A DNA stretch of 20,186 nucleotides from CAYSLA01 sp964431685 (lineage in GTDB: Bacteria > Armatimonadota > UBA5829): the NCBI GenBank assembly GCA_964431685.1, contig CAYSLA010000059.1:1-20186 (forward strand), read 5' to 3'. The position numbers and the translations under genes were made by a program. Of this stretch, positions 1-6,793 are shown in pieces. Position 1 is the stretch's first letter. The number at the start of each line of letters is the position of its first letter. A model generated the notes under the pieces. That model was not told where the DNA came from and made no database searches. It saw nothing but the letters and a program-made list of their open reading frames with translations.

Positions 1-95
1 CTAGACGGATTCATCACAGCCTCATTATACCCCATTCCACGGCACAATCACGACTTGACTCGTGCCTTTCTGGCAAGCGGGGCGACGCCCTGCAA

Positions 96-124
96 TTGAC
101 AGGTCACGGTTGTCTGCGTACAAT
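96..124 (+). promoter_or_regulatory. Sigma-70-type promoter for manA
   Basis: TTGACA at 96-101 and TACAAT at 119-124 are separated by exactly 17 nt, which is a near-perfect sigma-70 promoter. Transcription should start near 131 and leave a leader of about 64 nt before the TTG start at 195. The first TTG of the long open frame at 96 is itself the -35 box, which argues against translation starting there. Confidence 0.75.
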
Positions 125-180
125 CAGTCCAGGCATAATAGAAGCCGGAACATTCACTGTGCTGTTTCTGCAGATCCGCC

Positions 181-187
181 GAGGAGG
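181..187 (+). promoter_or_regulatory. Ribosome binding site deciding the manA start
   Basis: GAGGAGG at 181-187 is followed after 7 nt by TTG at 195 (a second TTG is at 198). No ATG in this frame lies near it. The site therefore supports a TTG start for the isomerase instead of the upstream start at 96. Confidence 0.75.
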
Positions 188-194
188 CATCAAC

Positions 195-1139
195 TTGTTG
201 GGATTCGACTATCCTCTTCTCTTCGAACCTGTCGCCGTGCCCAGACCCTGGGGTGCAGGCAGGCTCTGCAAGCTCTACGACCGGGCCTGCGCGGATGCCG
301 ATCAGCCGATCGGCGAGTCCTGGGATGTGAGCACCTGGCCTACGGATCCCGGCGATCCAAACCTTGCCACCGTTAGCAGGATAGTCAATGGCCCGCTGGC
401 CGGAACCCGCCTTGATCTTGTGACCGAGGTGCCAGTGGTTGTGAAAGTCTTGGACGCGGCGGAGAAGCTCTCGGTGCAGACGCACCCAGTCACAGCAAAT
501 GGGCACAAGGATGAAATGTGGTATATCCTCCACGCCGAACCGGACGCTTACCTGTACTGCGGGCTGAAGGAAGGGGTGGACAAGAATGAGTTCTGCGAGG
601 TCATCAGATCAGGCAATCCCGACGAGGCAGCCGTGCTTGATATGCTGGTGCGGGCAGATGGCCTGAATGCTGGCGACTACTTCAACGTGCCCAGCGGGAC
701 GGTGCACGCGGTGGGACCGGGTGTTGTGGCATTTGAGGTAAGCGAACGCACCCAGGTGACCTATCGGTTGTTCGACTATAACCGTGGCCGCGCCATCCAC
801 GTGAAAGAGGGCTGTGAAGCGGTTCTGGCATCCAGAGAGCAGACTCCGTCTCTGTACCACGGCCTGATGATATCAGCCGCGGAAACAGAAGAAGTGATCA
901 GCAGGTTCCCGACGTTTTGTGTCGTAAAGCTGACAGGAGACAAGATTTTCATCGCCGGTGCCCGCCACAAGAATCTGATAACCGCCACAGCGGGCGACTG
1001 CCGGATTTCCGGGCACACATTCGAGTGGACCATAACCCTGAAGCAATCATACACGTGTCTGGTTCCGGTCGCGTATGAAGGTTACACTATCGACACCCAG
1101 GGCAGCGGCGAGGTGCTCATTACGCCGCTGTGTGACTAA
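195..1139 (+). CDS. manA: Type I mannose-6-phosphate isomerase (ManA-like)
   Basis: The protein (314 aa from TTG at 195) should interconvert mannose 6-phosphate and fructose 6-phosphate in the cytosol with a bound zinc. The family signatures are all visible: GESWDVS near residue 40, VQTHP at 94-98, KDEMWYIL at 105-112, GTVHAVG at 168-174 and TYRLFDYNR at 189-197. By analogy with the short bacterial type I enzymes, Q95, H97, E107 and H171 are the likely zinc ligands and R191 is an active-site residue. Length matches the short (about 315 aa) bacterial class. The start is set by GAGGAGG at 181-187 and by the promoter at 96-124, which excludes the longer frame. It heads a same-strand pair with the epimerase at 1363, but tandem hairpin repeats separate them. 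Sugar specificity could be wider than mannose. Confidence 0.88.
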   Translation: MLGFDYPLLFEPVAVPRPWGAGRLCKLYDRACADADQPIGESWDVSTWPTDPGDPNLATVSRIVNGPLAGTRLDLVTEVPVVVKVLDAAEKLSVQTHPVTANGHKDEMWYILHAEPDAYLYCGLKEGVDKNEFCEVIRSGNPDEAAVLDMLVRADGLNAGDYFNVPSGTVHAVGPGVVAFEVSERTQVTYRLFDYNRGRAIHVKEGCEAVLASREQTPSLYHGLMISAAETEEVISRFPTFCVVKLTGDKIFIAGARHKNLITATAGDCRISGHTFEWTITLKQSYTCLVPVAYEGYTIDTQGSGEVLITPLCD

Positions 1140-1155
1140 CTGCCAACCACGCTGT

Positions 1156-1344
1156 GCTTCGGGACGTTTGTCCCGAAGCGTTCCGAGCTAGACTTCGGGG
1201 CACTCGCCCGCGAAGTATCGTATGGTTTGGCTATGCTTCGTGGACGTTTGTCCCGAAGCGTTCCGAGCTGGACTTCGGGGCACTTGCCCGCGAAGTATCC
1301 TATGGTTTGGCTATGCTTCGTGGACGTTTGTCCCGAAGCGTTTC
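1156..1344. repeat. 80-bp tandem hairpin repeat (about 2.3 copies)
   Basis: An 80-bp unit repeats with exact period at 1161-1240, 1241-1320 and partially at 1321-1344, with only a few substitutions. Each unit holds a hairpin (stem TCCCGAAGC against GCTTCGGGA, loop CGTTTG; perfect at 1156-1179) and a second imperfect one (CTTCGGGGC...GCCCGCGAAG). CCCGAAG of the first can also pair with CTTCGGG of the second, so alternative folds are possible. No T-run follows, so it is not a classic terminator. A diverged single copy lies at 10459-10524. The repeat is open in one frame and falsely extends the downstream epimerase frame back to 1222. Confidence 0.9.
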
Positions 1345-1362
1345 GTAAGAGGTAAATGCAAT

Positions 1363-2421
1363 ATGCTCGAACAAGTATTCACACCCAAGAGGACATTCGT
1401 GACGGGAGGGTCAGGCTTTCTGGGGATCAACCTCGTACGCCTTCTGCTCGCCAAAGGCTGTGAGGTGGTCTCCTACGACCTCGCGCCCTTTGACTACCCC
1501 GAACGCGGCCGGATTACCGAGGTCACCGGAGACATCCGGGATCGCGAGAAGCTGCAATCTGCGATGGCAGGCTGCGACAGCGTGGTTCACTGCGCGGCCG
1601 CTCTGCCCCTCTACAGCGAGCAGGATATATTCTCCACCGACATCGACGGCACCAGAAACGTAATGGACGCGGCGGTGGCGCACGGGATAGAACGGGTCGT
1701 TCACATCTCATCAACCGCCGTCTACGGAGTGCCCGATCACCATCCGCTATACGAGACTGACGAGATGATCGGGGTCGGACCCTACGGCGAAGCCAAGATC
1801 AAGGCGGAGGAAGTGTGCGCGAGCTACAGGGACCAAGGCGTGTGTGTCGCGATCATAAGGCCGAAGTCATTCATAGGCCCGGAACGGCTGGGTGTTTTTG
1901 CGCTCTTCTATGATTGGGCAAAGGATGGAAAAGGCTTTCCTATGCTTGGCAACGGCAAGAACCGTTACCAGTTGCTGGACGTGGAGGACCTGTGCGACTC
2001 TATCTGGCTTTGTCTCACAGGGCCAGCAGACAAGGTGAACGACGTGTTCAACATCGGCGCAAAGGAGTTCGCCACCATGCGCGAAGACTTCCAGGCCGTG
2101 CTGGACTCCGCCGGATTCGGCAAGAAGATAAAGTGCTTCCCGGCGGGGCCGGTAGTCGCCGTGCTCAAGCTGCTGGAAAAGCTCAAGCTCTCGCCGCTCT
2201 ACAAGTGGGTGTACGAAACCGCCTCGACTGACTCTTTCGTCTCGATAGAAAAGGCGGAACAGATTCTTGGATACGCGCCAAAGTACTCCAACCAGGACGC
2301 GCTGATCCGCAACTACAAGTGGTATCTGGACAATCTGGAGAACTTCAAGAACGCTACTGGCATCTCCCATCGCGTTCCGTGGAGCCAGGGCATTCTGAAG
2401 CTGTTCAAGGCGTTCTTCTAG
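1363..2421 (+). CDS. NAD-dependent epimerase/dehydratase (extended SDR)
   Basis: This 352-aa protein is an extended short-chain dehydrogenase that should act on a nucleotide sugar or related substrate in the cytosol. TGGSGFLG at 14-21 is the GxxGxxG dinucleotide-binding motif. D-I-R near residue 60 and the VVHCAA strand follow the extended-SDR pattern. SSTAVYG at 116-122 supplies the catalytic Ser/Thr, and Y141 with K145 (YGEAK) form the YxxxK pair. RPKSFIGPERLG and LLDVEDLC match the substrate-domain signatures. The chosen ATG at 1363 follows AAGAGG at 1347-1352. The open frame continues upstream to 1222, but that part is 80-bp repeat DNA and not protein. The substrate cannot be read from the sequence. 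A UDP-glucose 4-epimerase-like or sterol-dehydrogenase-like role are both possible. Confidence 0.85.
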   Translation: MLEQVFTPKRTFVTGGSGFLGINLVRLLLAKGCEVVSYDLAPFDYPERGRITEVTGDIRDREKLQSAMAGCDSVVHCAAALPLYSEQDIFSTDIDGTRNVMDAAVAHGIERVVHISSTAVYGVPDHHPLYETDEMIGVGPYGEAKIKAEEVCASYRDQGVCVAIIRPKSFIGPERLGVFALFYDWAKDGKGFPMLGNGKNRYQLLDVEDLCDSIWLCLTGPADKVNDVFNIGAKEFATMREDFQAVLDSAGFGKKIKCFPAGPVVAVLKLLEKLKLSPLYKWVYETASTDSFVSIEKAEQILGYAPKYSNQDALIRNYKWYLDNLENFKNATGISHRVPWSQGILKLFKAFF

Positions 2422-2436
2422 CGAGCATTGCGAGCC

Positions 2437-2486
2437 GATGGGGCGGGATTTCGCTGATGGGACGGGATTTCAAATCCCGTCCCATC
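2437..2486. repeat. Palindrome cluster between convergent genes
   Basis: GATGGGACGGGATTT at 2456-2470 and its exact reverse complement at 2472-2486 form a 15-bp perfect stem around one base. A near copy of the left arm lies at 2437-2451, and another partial arm (GTCCCATC) follows at about 2493-2500. It sits between the convergent ends of the epimerase and the 603-aa exported protein, so it could act as a bidirectional transcription barrier. There is no U-tract. Confidence 0.85.
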
Positions 2487-2512
2487 GCGGCCGTCCCATC
2501 AGGGATCAGGCA

Positions 2513-2540
2513 TGTCATTTCGAAGCAACGCGAGGAATCT
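2513..2540. repeat. Single arm of a dispersed palindromic repeat
   Basis: This 28-bp stretch (TGTCATTTCGAAGC...GAGGAATCT) is one arm of the family seen as a full palindrome at 6693-6763. Its right edge overlaps the stop codon of the minus-strand gene at 2539-4350, so part of the TAG comes from the repeat edge. Confidence 0.75.
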
Positions 2541-4350
2541 ATGACCGCACGACAATGGTCGCGGGGTAGTGCGAGCCGGACAGTGGAACGGTGTGTATCC
2601 TGAGCCGCTTTCTTTCTCCCGGCGCCAGAGTCCAGTACTTCAGGGGCACTTCTCGTGGCGGCTTTGCGTTCTTGGTAGTAATCATCTCCCCATTGATCAT
2701 GAAGACCCCTGACGCGATGCCCGCCGCAGGATCGAAGTAGACACCTACTTTCTGGCGCTGATCGGTGGGATTGGTGACCGTGACGTTAAGGCGATAGTTG
2801 ACGCCGTAGTTGCCAAGTAGTTTGTCCTCGTTTTTGCCGGATCCTATCGCGTAACGGCCGATAGGAATGAACGCCCACCGGCTCCCCACCGAGTAGCTGG
2901 CCTCCAATTCCTTGGACGGGACAGGAAAAGCCTGCGAGGAAAACACTGTCACAGGCGACTGCGGTGCAGTGATTGTTGCGCCCGAGGCTATGTCCAGGAC
3001 TCCGGGAGGAAGAGCGCTTACTCTGAGGACTGCAGGCTCACCACTGAGCTGGTGTATCTCCATCAAGCCGCTGGCCGTCTCATCGTGCGCGAGCCGGTCC
3101 GAAACCAGCAGAAGCCTGGTGTTTGCGGGCACGTTCTCGATAATGCTGACGTTGTCATGCAGGTTCTGAAGAAACAGAGCGCCTGCTTTGTAGCCAACCA
3201 GTATGGTATCTCTCATTGGTGGCGCGGTGCCCCTGAATACTCGGAAAGACGCAGGTGTCGCACTTTGATTAATCAACTCGACAACAAACCGCACCGCTGT
3301 GCCGAGTGCATTCTGATGATGATATAGAACTCTTGCGGATTCATCCTGCCGGGTCTGCCCGGTGAATAGCTCCTGGTATCTCTCCATCCGCTCTGGTGCA
3401 TTGCTGAAGAGCAGCGTGGCCGGTTCCTGGTAGGTCATTGGTATGTTGGCTATGCGCACATCGGTGGTTCCCGCGACCGGAATGTAGCCCTCTCCCGATA
3501 TCCGATAGTTCACTTTCACGACCCGGCTCAGGTGCGACGCCAGGGGCATCTGGGCGCCCGTCATAGATACCACCTCAACCGCTGCACCCGGCTCACAGAC
3601 CGCACCGCGCAGAACGGCCTGCTTGGCTCCATACGAAACCAGCGTCTGGGGGCACGGTACCCCGGTGACCTGGACTTCAGGCAGTGCCGGGACAACCCCG
3701 GCGTACTTGCGAACCTCCACCCTGAGAACGGCCGACTCGCCTTCGCTTATGATTGTCACATCGGTGAGGCCGGCAGAAAGACCCGAGACGAGGACCAGCC
3801 TTCCCTCAGAGGCCACAGTGGCTCTGGCAACCGATTCATCCGCCACCTCCGTGGTAATGGGACCGGTGGCCGCACCTCCGACGCGAACCGCCCGGCTCTC
3901 TCCCAGCGGCACCACAAGCTGTGACTGACTCAGCGCGACCGGAGGCATCAAGAGCAGGCTTCGTAAGTTGGAAGCCCAGGATCTTGCCGCGGTCAAAGCG
4001 TCTCCGCCCACGGCGCGCCCTTCCGCAGCCGTGGCGACGCAGATAAGTTGGGTGCCGGCGTTCAACTTGGCCAGTTTCCGGTCACCCGTAACGTTTATTG
4101 ATCGGGGGTCTCCGCCTTTCTGCACAAAGGCGGCCAATCGCTCCGCCGTTATCTGTGCACGCTGCTCGGGGCGCAGAGTCCCGTTGCCAGTTCGGAACCG
4201 TATGGCGGCTTGTCCGTTGACAGTGACGGTCCCGATTCCGCCCGAAAGGTCAACCCCAATCTTGGGAAGAACTTGCGCGTAAGTCGCGCAGCACGCCAAC
4301 ATCAGAGCCAGCGAAAGCATGGCCACAGCTTTTCTAGGGTTTATAATCAT
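2539..4350 (-). CDS. Exported protein with pilus-assembly/BIG2-like domain
   Basis: I do not recognise this 603-aa protein as a named family. Residues 1-26 look like a Sec signal peptide (basic start, hydrophobic MLSLALMLACC, then ATYAQ). Residues 55-135 resemble the exported N-terminal module that precedes some channel or adhesion proteins (PEQRAQITAERLAAF, then a strand and DALTAARSWASNLRSLL). Residues 141-216 (VVPLGESRAVRVGG, VADESVA, VLVSGLSAGLTDVTI) fit the T2SS/T3SS pilus N-terminal or BIG2-type beta domain. The remaining 380 residues are beta-rich, with no catalytic motif that I can see. ATG at 4350 is preferred over the upstream TTG (4377) because AAAGGG lies 10 nt before it and the signal peptide then starts cleanly. 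It lies downstream of another exported-protein gene on the same strand. A cell-surface or matrix role is inference. Confidence 0.75.
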   Translation of the reverse strand: MIINPRKAVAMLSLALMLACCATYAQVLPKIGVDLSGGIGTVTVNGQAAIRFRTGNGTLRPEQRAQITAERLAAFVQKGGDPRSINVTGDRKLAKLNAGTQLICVATAAEGRAVGGDALTAARSWASNLRSLLLMPPVALSQSQLVVPLGESRAVRVGGAATGPITTEVADESVARATVASEGRLVLVSGLSAGLTDVTIISEGESAVLRVEVRKYAGVVPALPEVQVTGVPCPQTLVSYGAKQAVLRGAVCEPGAAVEVVSMTGAQMPLASHLSRVVKVNYRISGEGYIPVAGTTDVRIANIPMTYQEPATLLFSNAPERMERYQELFTGQTRQDESARVLYHHQNALGTAVRFVVELINQSATPASFRVFRGTAPPMRDTILVGYKAGALFLQNLHDNVSIIENVPANTRLLLVSDRLAHDETASGLMEIHQLSGEPAVLRVSALPPGVLDIASGATITAPQSPVTVFSSQAFPVPSKELEASYSVGSRWAFIPIGRYAIGSGKNEDKLLGNYGVNYRLNVTVTNPTDQRQKVGVYFDPAAGIASGVFMINGEMITTKNAKPPREVPLKYWTLAPGERKRLRIHTVPLSGSHYPATIVVRS

Positions 4351-4406
4351 ACAGACAATGCCCTTTACGCTAATCAATCTGGCGGCCCGAAAATCAAGTT
4401 CAGGGT

Positions 4407-4517
4407 GGGTGTATCGGGTCCTGAATCAAGTTCAGGATTGTTCCCGATACCTACGCACGTCGGCAAATTGGGTGTATCGGGAATCCTGTTCCCGATACCT
4501 GCCTACGTCGGCAGTTT
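4407..4517. repeat. Two direct copies of a hairpin repeat
   Basis: The copies are at 4407-4469 and 4470-4517. Each has GTATCGGG paired with CCCGATAC (4411-4418 with 4443-4450; 4474-4481 with 4491-4498) and ends in a similar CCTxCGxACGTCGGCA tail. The first copy carries an extra nested hairpin (TCCTGAA/TTCAGGA) of the sort also found in the element at 20045. This DNA fills most of the 331-bp space between the two exported-protein genes; I see no gene in that space. Confidence 0.8.
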
Positions 4518-4640
4518 GCGGGAACAAGTTGCCCGAAACACCAATTCCCTTGCACTGATCACTTAGACGACGTTCGCAAGCCAGTGTTCACAAATGACTC
4601 GCAAACGCGTCTCCAGACCAACAATGCCCTCTAAGGAACA

Positions 4641-4689
4641 CCTCTCCCTCCCCCTCCGTTTCGGAGGGGGTTAGGGGGAGGTTAGTGAA
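4641..4689. repeat. Palindromic G/C-tract repeat, possible terminator
   Basis: CCCCCTCCG at 4650-4658 and CGGAGGGGG at 4662-4670 form a 9-bp stem with loop TTT, and flanking CCTCCC and GGGGGAGG tracts can lengthen it. It directly follows the stop codon (4682-4684) of the minus-strand gene, so it could end that transcript, but no U-run is present. The TAA stop lies at the edge of the repeat. Confidence 0.6.
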
Positions 4690-5467
4690 GCAGACTTCTG
4701 TCCAGTTCTTCCGTGTATGTGCCAAACCTCACCTCTGGAAGAGCCAGATTTCGTGTCGGCACGCGATAGAGGCGAGCAATCGCGACTTCAGCAGTCTTAC
4801 CCCTGCCTGTCGCCGTCAGGGTGGCCCGATCGCCTTTGTTCATCCAGGATTCCAGCATCCACCCTCGGCCTTCTCCCCTGAAAACGGCCGCAATCGGCTC
4901 AGTCTTCCCCGGGCTCGCCACGTTCGAGGCGTATCGAACTATTTCCCCATCCCACGGAGCGGTTGCCTGGCTGCCGAGGTCATTTTCATTGGAGAGTATC
5001 AGTGTGTGAGCCGTCAGGTCACACCCCGCGAACGAGATTTGAAACTCCTTTGCCGGCTCAGTTGATTTTGCCCAGCTCTGCAGCACCAGACTGCCGTCTG
5101 CGGCTACGTGCCACTTGACCAGCCACTTGATGGCGTTCATCCAGGTGTATGTCACGCTCAGCACCCTGTCCGACTTTGTCTGTTCCACCGCGAAAGCCTT
5201 CAGGTTCACACTCGTGTTTCCGAAAAGAGGAACCTTCGGGCTGATGGTGGAAGGATCGATGGAAATCAGGGTCTTGCCGGAGGTCTTGTCCACCAGTTTG
5301 TAGAGCATTCCCCCCTGAAATCGCGCCGATAGCCTTGGGCTGGACAACTCCGTATCGAAAGAACTATCGGTCCACACCCGCCTCTGCGTTTCATCGCCCG
5401 CGGAGCCTGTCGCCAGAAACGCGGACAATGCTGCGGCCAACAGTGCCGCACTCATTCCTTTGCGCAT
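4682..5467 (-). CDS. Exported beta-sandwich-like protein, unknown function
   Basis: I do not recognise this 261-aa protein. Residues 1-24 form a clear signal peptide (MRKGMSAALLAAALSAF..GSAGD with an AxA-like site). The mature part is strand-rich with an aromatic core (TYTWMNAIKWLVKWHV) and a pattern like a galactose-mutarotase-type or glycoside-hydrolase N-terminal beta-sandwich; no catalytic residues can be assigned. The start is ATG at 5467 because GGAGGG lies 6 nt upstream; the upstream in-frame starts to 5509 lack a site and would bury the signal peptide. A strong promoter lies at 5521-5549. The protein stops at the edge of a G/C palindrome, so it might be the shortened N-terminal part of a longer ancestor, which is inference. 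Confidence 0.72.
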   Translation of the reverse strand: MRKGMSAALLAAALSAFLATGSAGDETQRRVWTDSSFDTELSSPRLSARFQGGMLYKLVDKTSGKTLISIDPSTISPKVPLFGNTSVNLKAFAVEQTKSDRVLSVTYTWMNAIKWLVKWHVAADGSLVLQSWAKSTEPAKEFQISFAGCDLTAHTLILSNENDLGSQATAPWDGEIVRYASNVASPGKTEPIAAVFRGEGRGWMLESWMNKGDRATLTATGRGKTAEVAIARLYRVPTRNLALPEVRFGTYTEELDRSLLH

Positions 5468-5520
5468 ATCCACCCTCCGTATGCCGCGTCGCATCGCCAG
5501 CGCGGTCATTAGTCTATACT

Positions 5521-5549
5521 AGCATAGCAGGAACGTCCGCCCCGGTCAA
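5521..5549 (-). promoter_or_regulatory. Sigma-70-type promoter for the 261-aa exported protein
   Basis: Reading the minus strand, TTGACC (5549-5544) and TATGCT (5526-5521) are separated by 17 nt. Transcription would start near 5514, about 47 nt before the ATG at 5467. The same transcript could continue into the 603-aa exported protein gene if the intervening repeats do not stop it. Confidence 0.65.
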
Positions 5550-5566
5550 CGAACAATGAGAAAGAA

Positions 5567-5581
5567 GAGTCTCGGAGACTC
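5567..5581. promoter_or_regulatory. 15-bp perfect inverted repeat, candidate operator
   Basis: GAGTCTC-G-GAGACTC is a perfect 7-bp palindrome with one central base. It lies between the divergent 261-aa exported protein gene and the GH4 gene, just upstream of the minus-strand -35 box. Its size and position suit a dimeric regulator, but no regulator gene is in the window and no second copy was seen. Confidence 0.3.
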
Positions 5582-5634
5582 CAACTTCTGCTCGCCTGCT
5601 GAGATATCCGAGCGGCTGAAAACGTGAGGGGACT

Positions 5635-6714
5635 ATGATCGAGAAGGTGGTACTCATAGGCGCTGGAAGCGCCGTGTTCACGCGCGGGCTGGTGGCGGAC
5701 CTGGCCCGCACGGACGCCGAGATAGAGCTTGTTCTCGTGGATATCGACGAACGCGCTCTGGCGGCAGTCGAGGCGTTGACCCGAAAGATGATAGCGGCGT
5801 GGAGTGCGAAGATCCGACTGAGCGCCCACTCTGACAGGCGCGACGCACTGACCGGCGCAAATATGATCGGGCTCTGTCACGGGGTATGGCATACGGGAGG
5901 CTTCCTCGCGGGTCATTTGGGTGTGGATGCGGCGAGGCTCACGTATTCGGCCGTTGGGATGAACCATCTGACCTGGTTCACAGACATCAGGATCGACGGA
6001 AAGGACGCGATGGGGTATTTGTGGGAGACCGCCGCGGAGAGAATGAACGGTGATTCGGATGATGTTTTCAGTTGGCAACTGCTGCATCTGTTCGGCGGAT
6101 TCCCAGCGCCACTGGATCGTCACGTGACGGAGTTCTTTCCCCAGTTCTACGCGCAGGGCGGCTACAACGGCAAGACTCTTGGAGTAGACGCTTTCAGCTT
6201 CGAGGAATGCATCGCTCTCGGAGACCGCATATACAGTGAGATGGAGGAGGCGGCCTTTTCGGACGCTCCGCTCAGCGAAGAATACCTCAGCCGGCAGAGC
6301 GGCGAGCACGAACAGGTCACGGACATCATCGACAGCATCAGAACCAATGCCGGGCGTGTATATTCGGCAAATCTGCCGAACACTGGACAAGTTGCCAATC
6401 TCCCGGTCGATTCCATCGTCGAAAGCCCGTGCATCGCCGTCTCATCCGGACTCCATCCCATCACCCAGCCTCCATTACCGTCTGGGATGGCCGCCGTTCT
6501 CGCCACGCGGATGATGTGGGTTGAGCTTGCGGTGGAAGCCGCGCTGGAAGGAAGTCGTGACAAGTTTGTGCAGGCATTGGTGGTGGATGGCGCCGTAAGC
6601 TCTATTAGAATGGCCGAGGAGTTGGCCGACGAATTGTTGTTGGCACAGGCGCAGTACCTGCCGCAGTTCGCGCAGTACACATGCTCTGAAACCTGTCATT
6701 CCGAAACGCAGTGA
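5635..6714 (+). CDS. GH4-family NAD-dependent glycosidase with internal deletion
   Basis: GH4 enzymes hydrolyse alpha- or beta-glycosides through an NAD-linked redox mechanism with a divalent metal. VVLIGAGSAVFTRGLVADL at the N-terminus is the Rossmann start. C81 in GLCHGV and H111 in GMNH are the expected metal ligands, and RHVTEFFP and VANLPVDSIVESP match the C-terminal domain. The CHGx motif is the one assigned to alpha-glucuronidase-type members. The protein is 359 aa against a usual 430-480. The sequence jumps from RRDALTGAN (68-76) straight to MIGLCH, so about 80-90 residues are missing, including the GPGG loop and the N-Y-x-NP segment. Activity is therefore doubtful. The start has GAGGGG 3 nt upstream. 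The last residues (CHSETQ) and stop are read from a palindromic repeat. It leads a same-strand run with the MttB-like gene. Confidence 0.82.
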   Translation: MIEKVVLIGAGSAVFTRGLVADLARTDAEIELVLVDIDERALAAVEALTRKMIAAWSAKIRLSAHSDRRDALTGANMIGLCHGVWHTGGFLAGHLGVDAARLTYSAVGMNHLTWFTDIRIDGKDAMGYLWETAAERMNGDSDDVFSWQLLHLFGGFPAPLDRHVTEFFPQFYAQGGYNGKTLGVDAFSFEECIALGDRIYSEMEEAAFSDAPLSEEYLSRQSGEHEQVTDIIDSIRTNAGRVYSANLPNTGQVANLPVDSIVESPCIAVSSGLHPITQPPLPSGMAAVLATRMMWVELAVEAALEGSRDKFVQALVVDGAVSSIRMAEELADELLLAQAQYLPQFAQYTCSETCHSETQ

Positions 6715-6763
6715 GGAATCTCAGCGTGGCGGAGTAGATTCCTCGCGCTGCTCGGAATGACAG
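6693..6763. repeat. Long dispersed palindrome overlapping the GH4 gene end
   Basis: Arms 6693-6721 and 6736-6763 (CTGTCATTCCGA...GAGGAATCT and its near reverse complement) pair over about 28 bp with a few mismatches around a 14-nt loop. The left arm encodes the last residues and the TGA of the GH4 gene. A single related arm is at 2513-2540. No clear target duplication flanks it. Confidence 0.88.
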
Positions 6764-6793
6764 TACTGACGCAACATACAAATAGGCACACAG

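Noticed and set aside
96..194. N-terminal extension of the ManA frame back to TTG at 96
   Set aside because: The TTG at 96 is the -35 box of a near-consensus promoter, and the extra residues have no family match, while GAGGAGG precedes TTG at 195.
1156..1344. CRISPR array
   Set aside because: Only 2.3 units with an 80-bp period and no variable spacers; the entire unit is conserved.
1222..1362. N-terminal extension of the epimerase frame through the tandem repeats
   Set aside because: The extra residues are simply the 80-bp repeat translated; the nucleotide-binding motif begins soon after ATG 1363, which has its own ribosome binding site.
2437..2486. Rho-independent terminator for the epimerase gene
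   Set aside because: Perfect stem but no U-run, and extra partial arms show that it is a repeat-type palindrome.
4641..4689. Classic rho-independent terminator
   Set aside because: The hairpin is strong but no U-tract follows on either strand, so it is listed as a repeat with only possible terminator function.
5509..6390. A 293-aa minus-strand frame opposite the GH4 gene
   Set aside because: It is antisense to a gene with clear family motifs and shows no recognisable protein features of its own.
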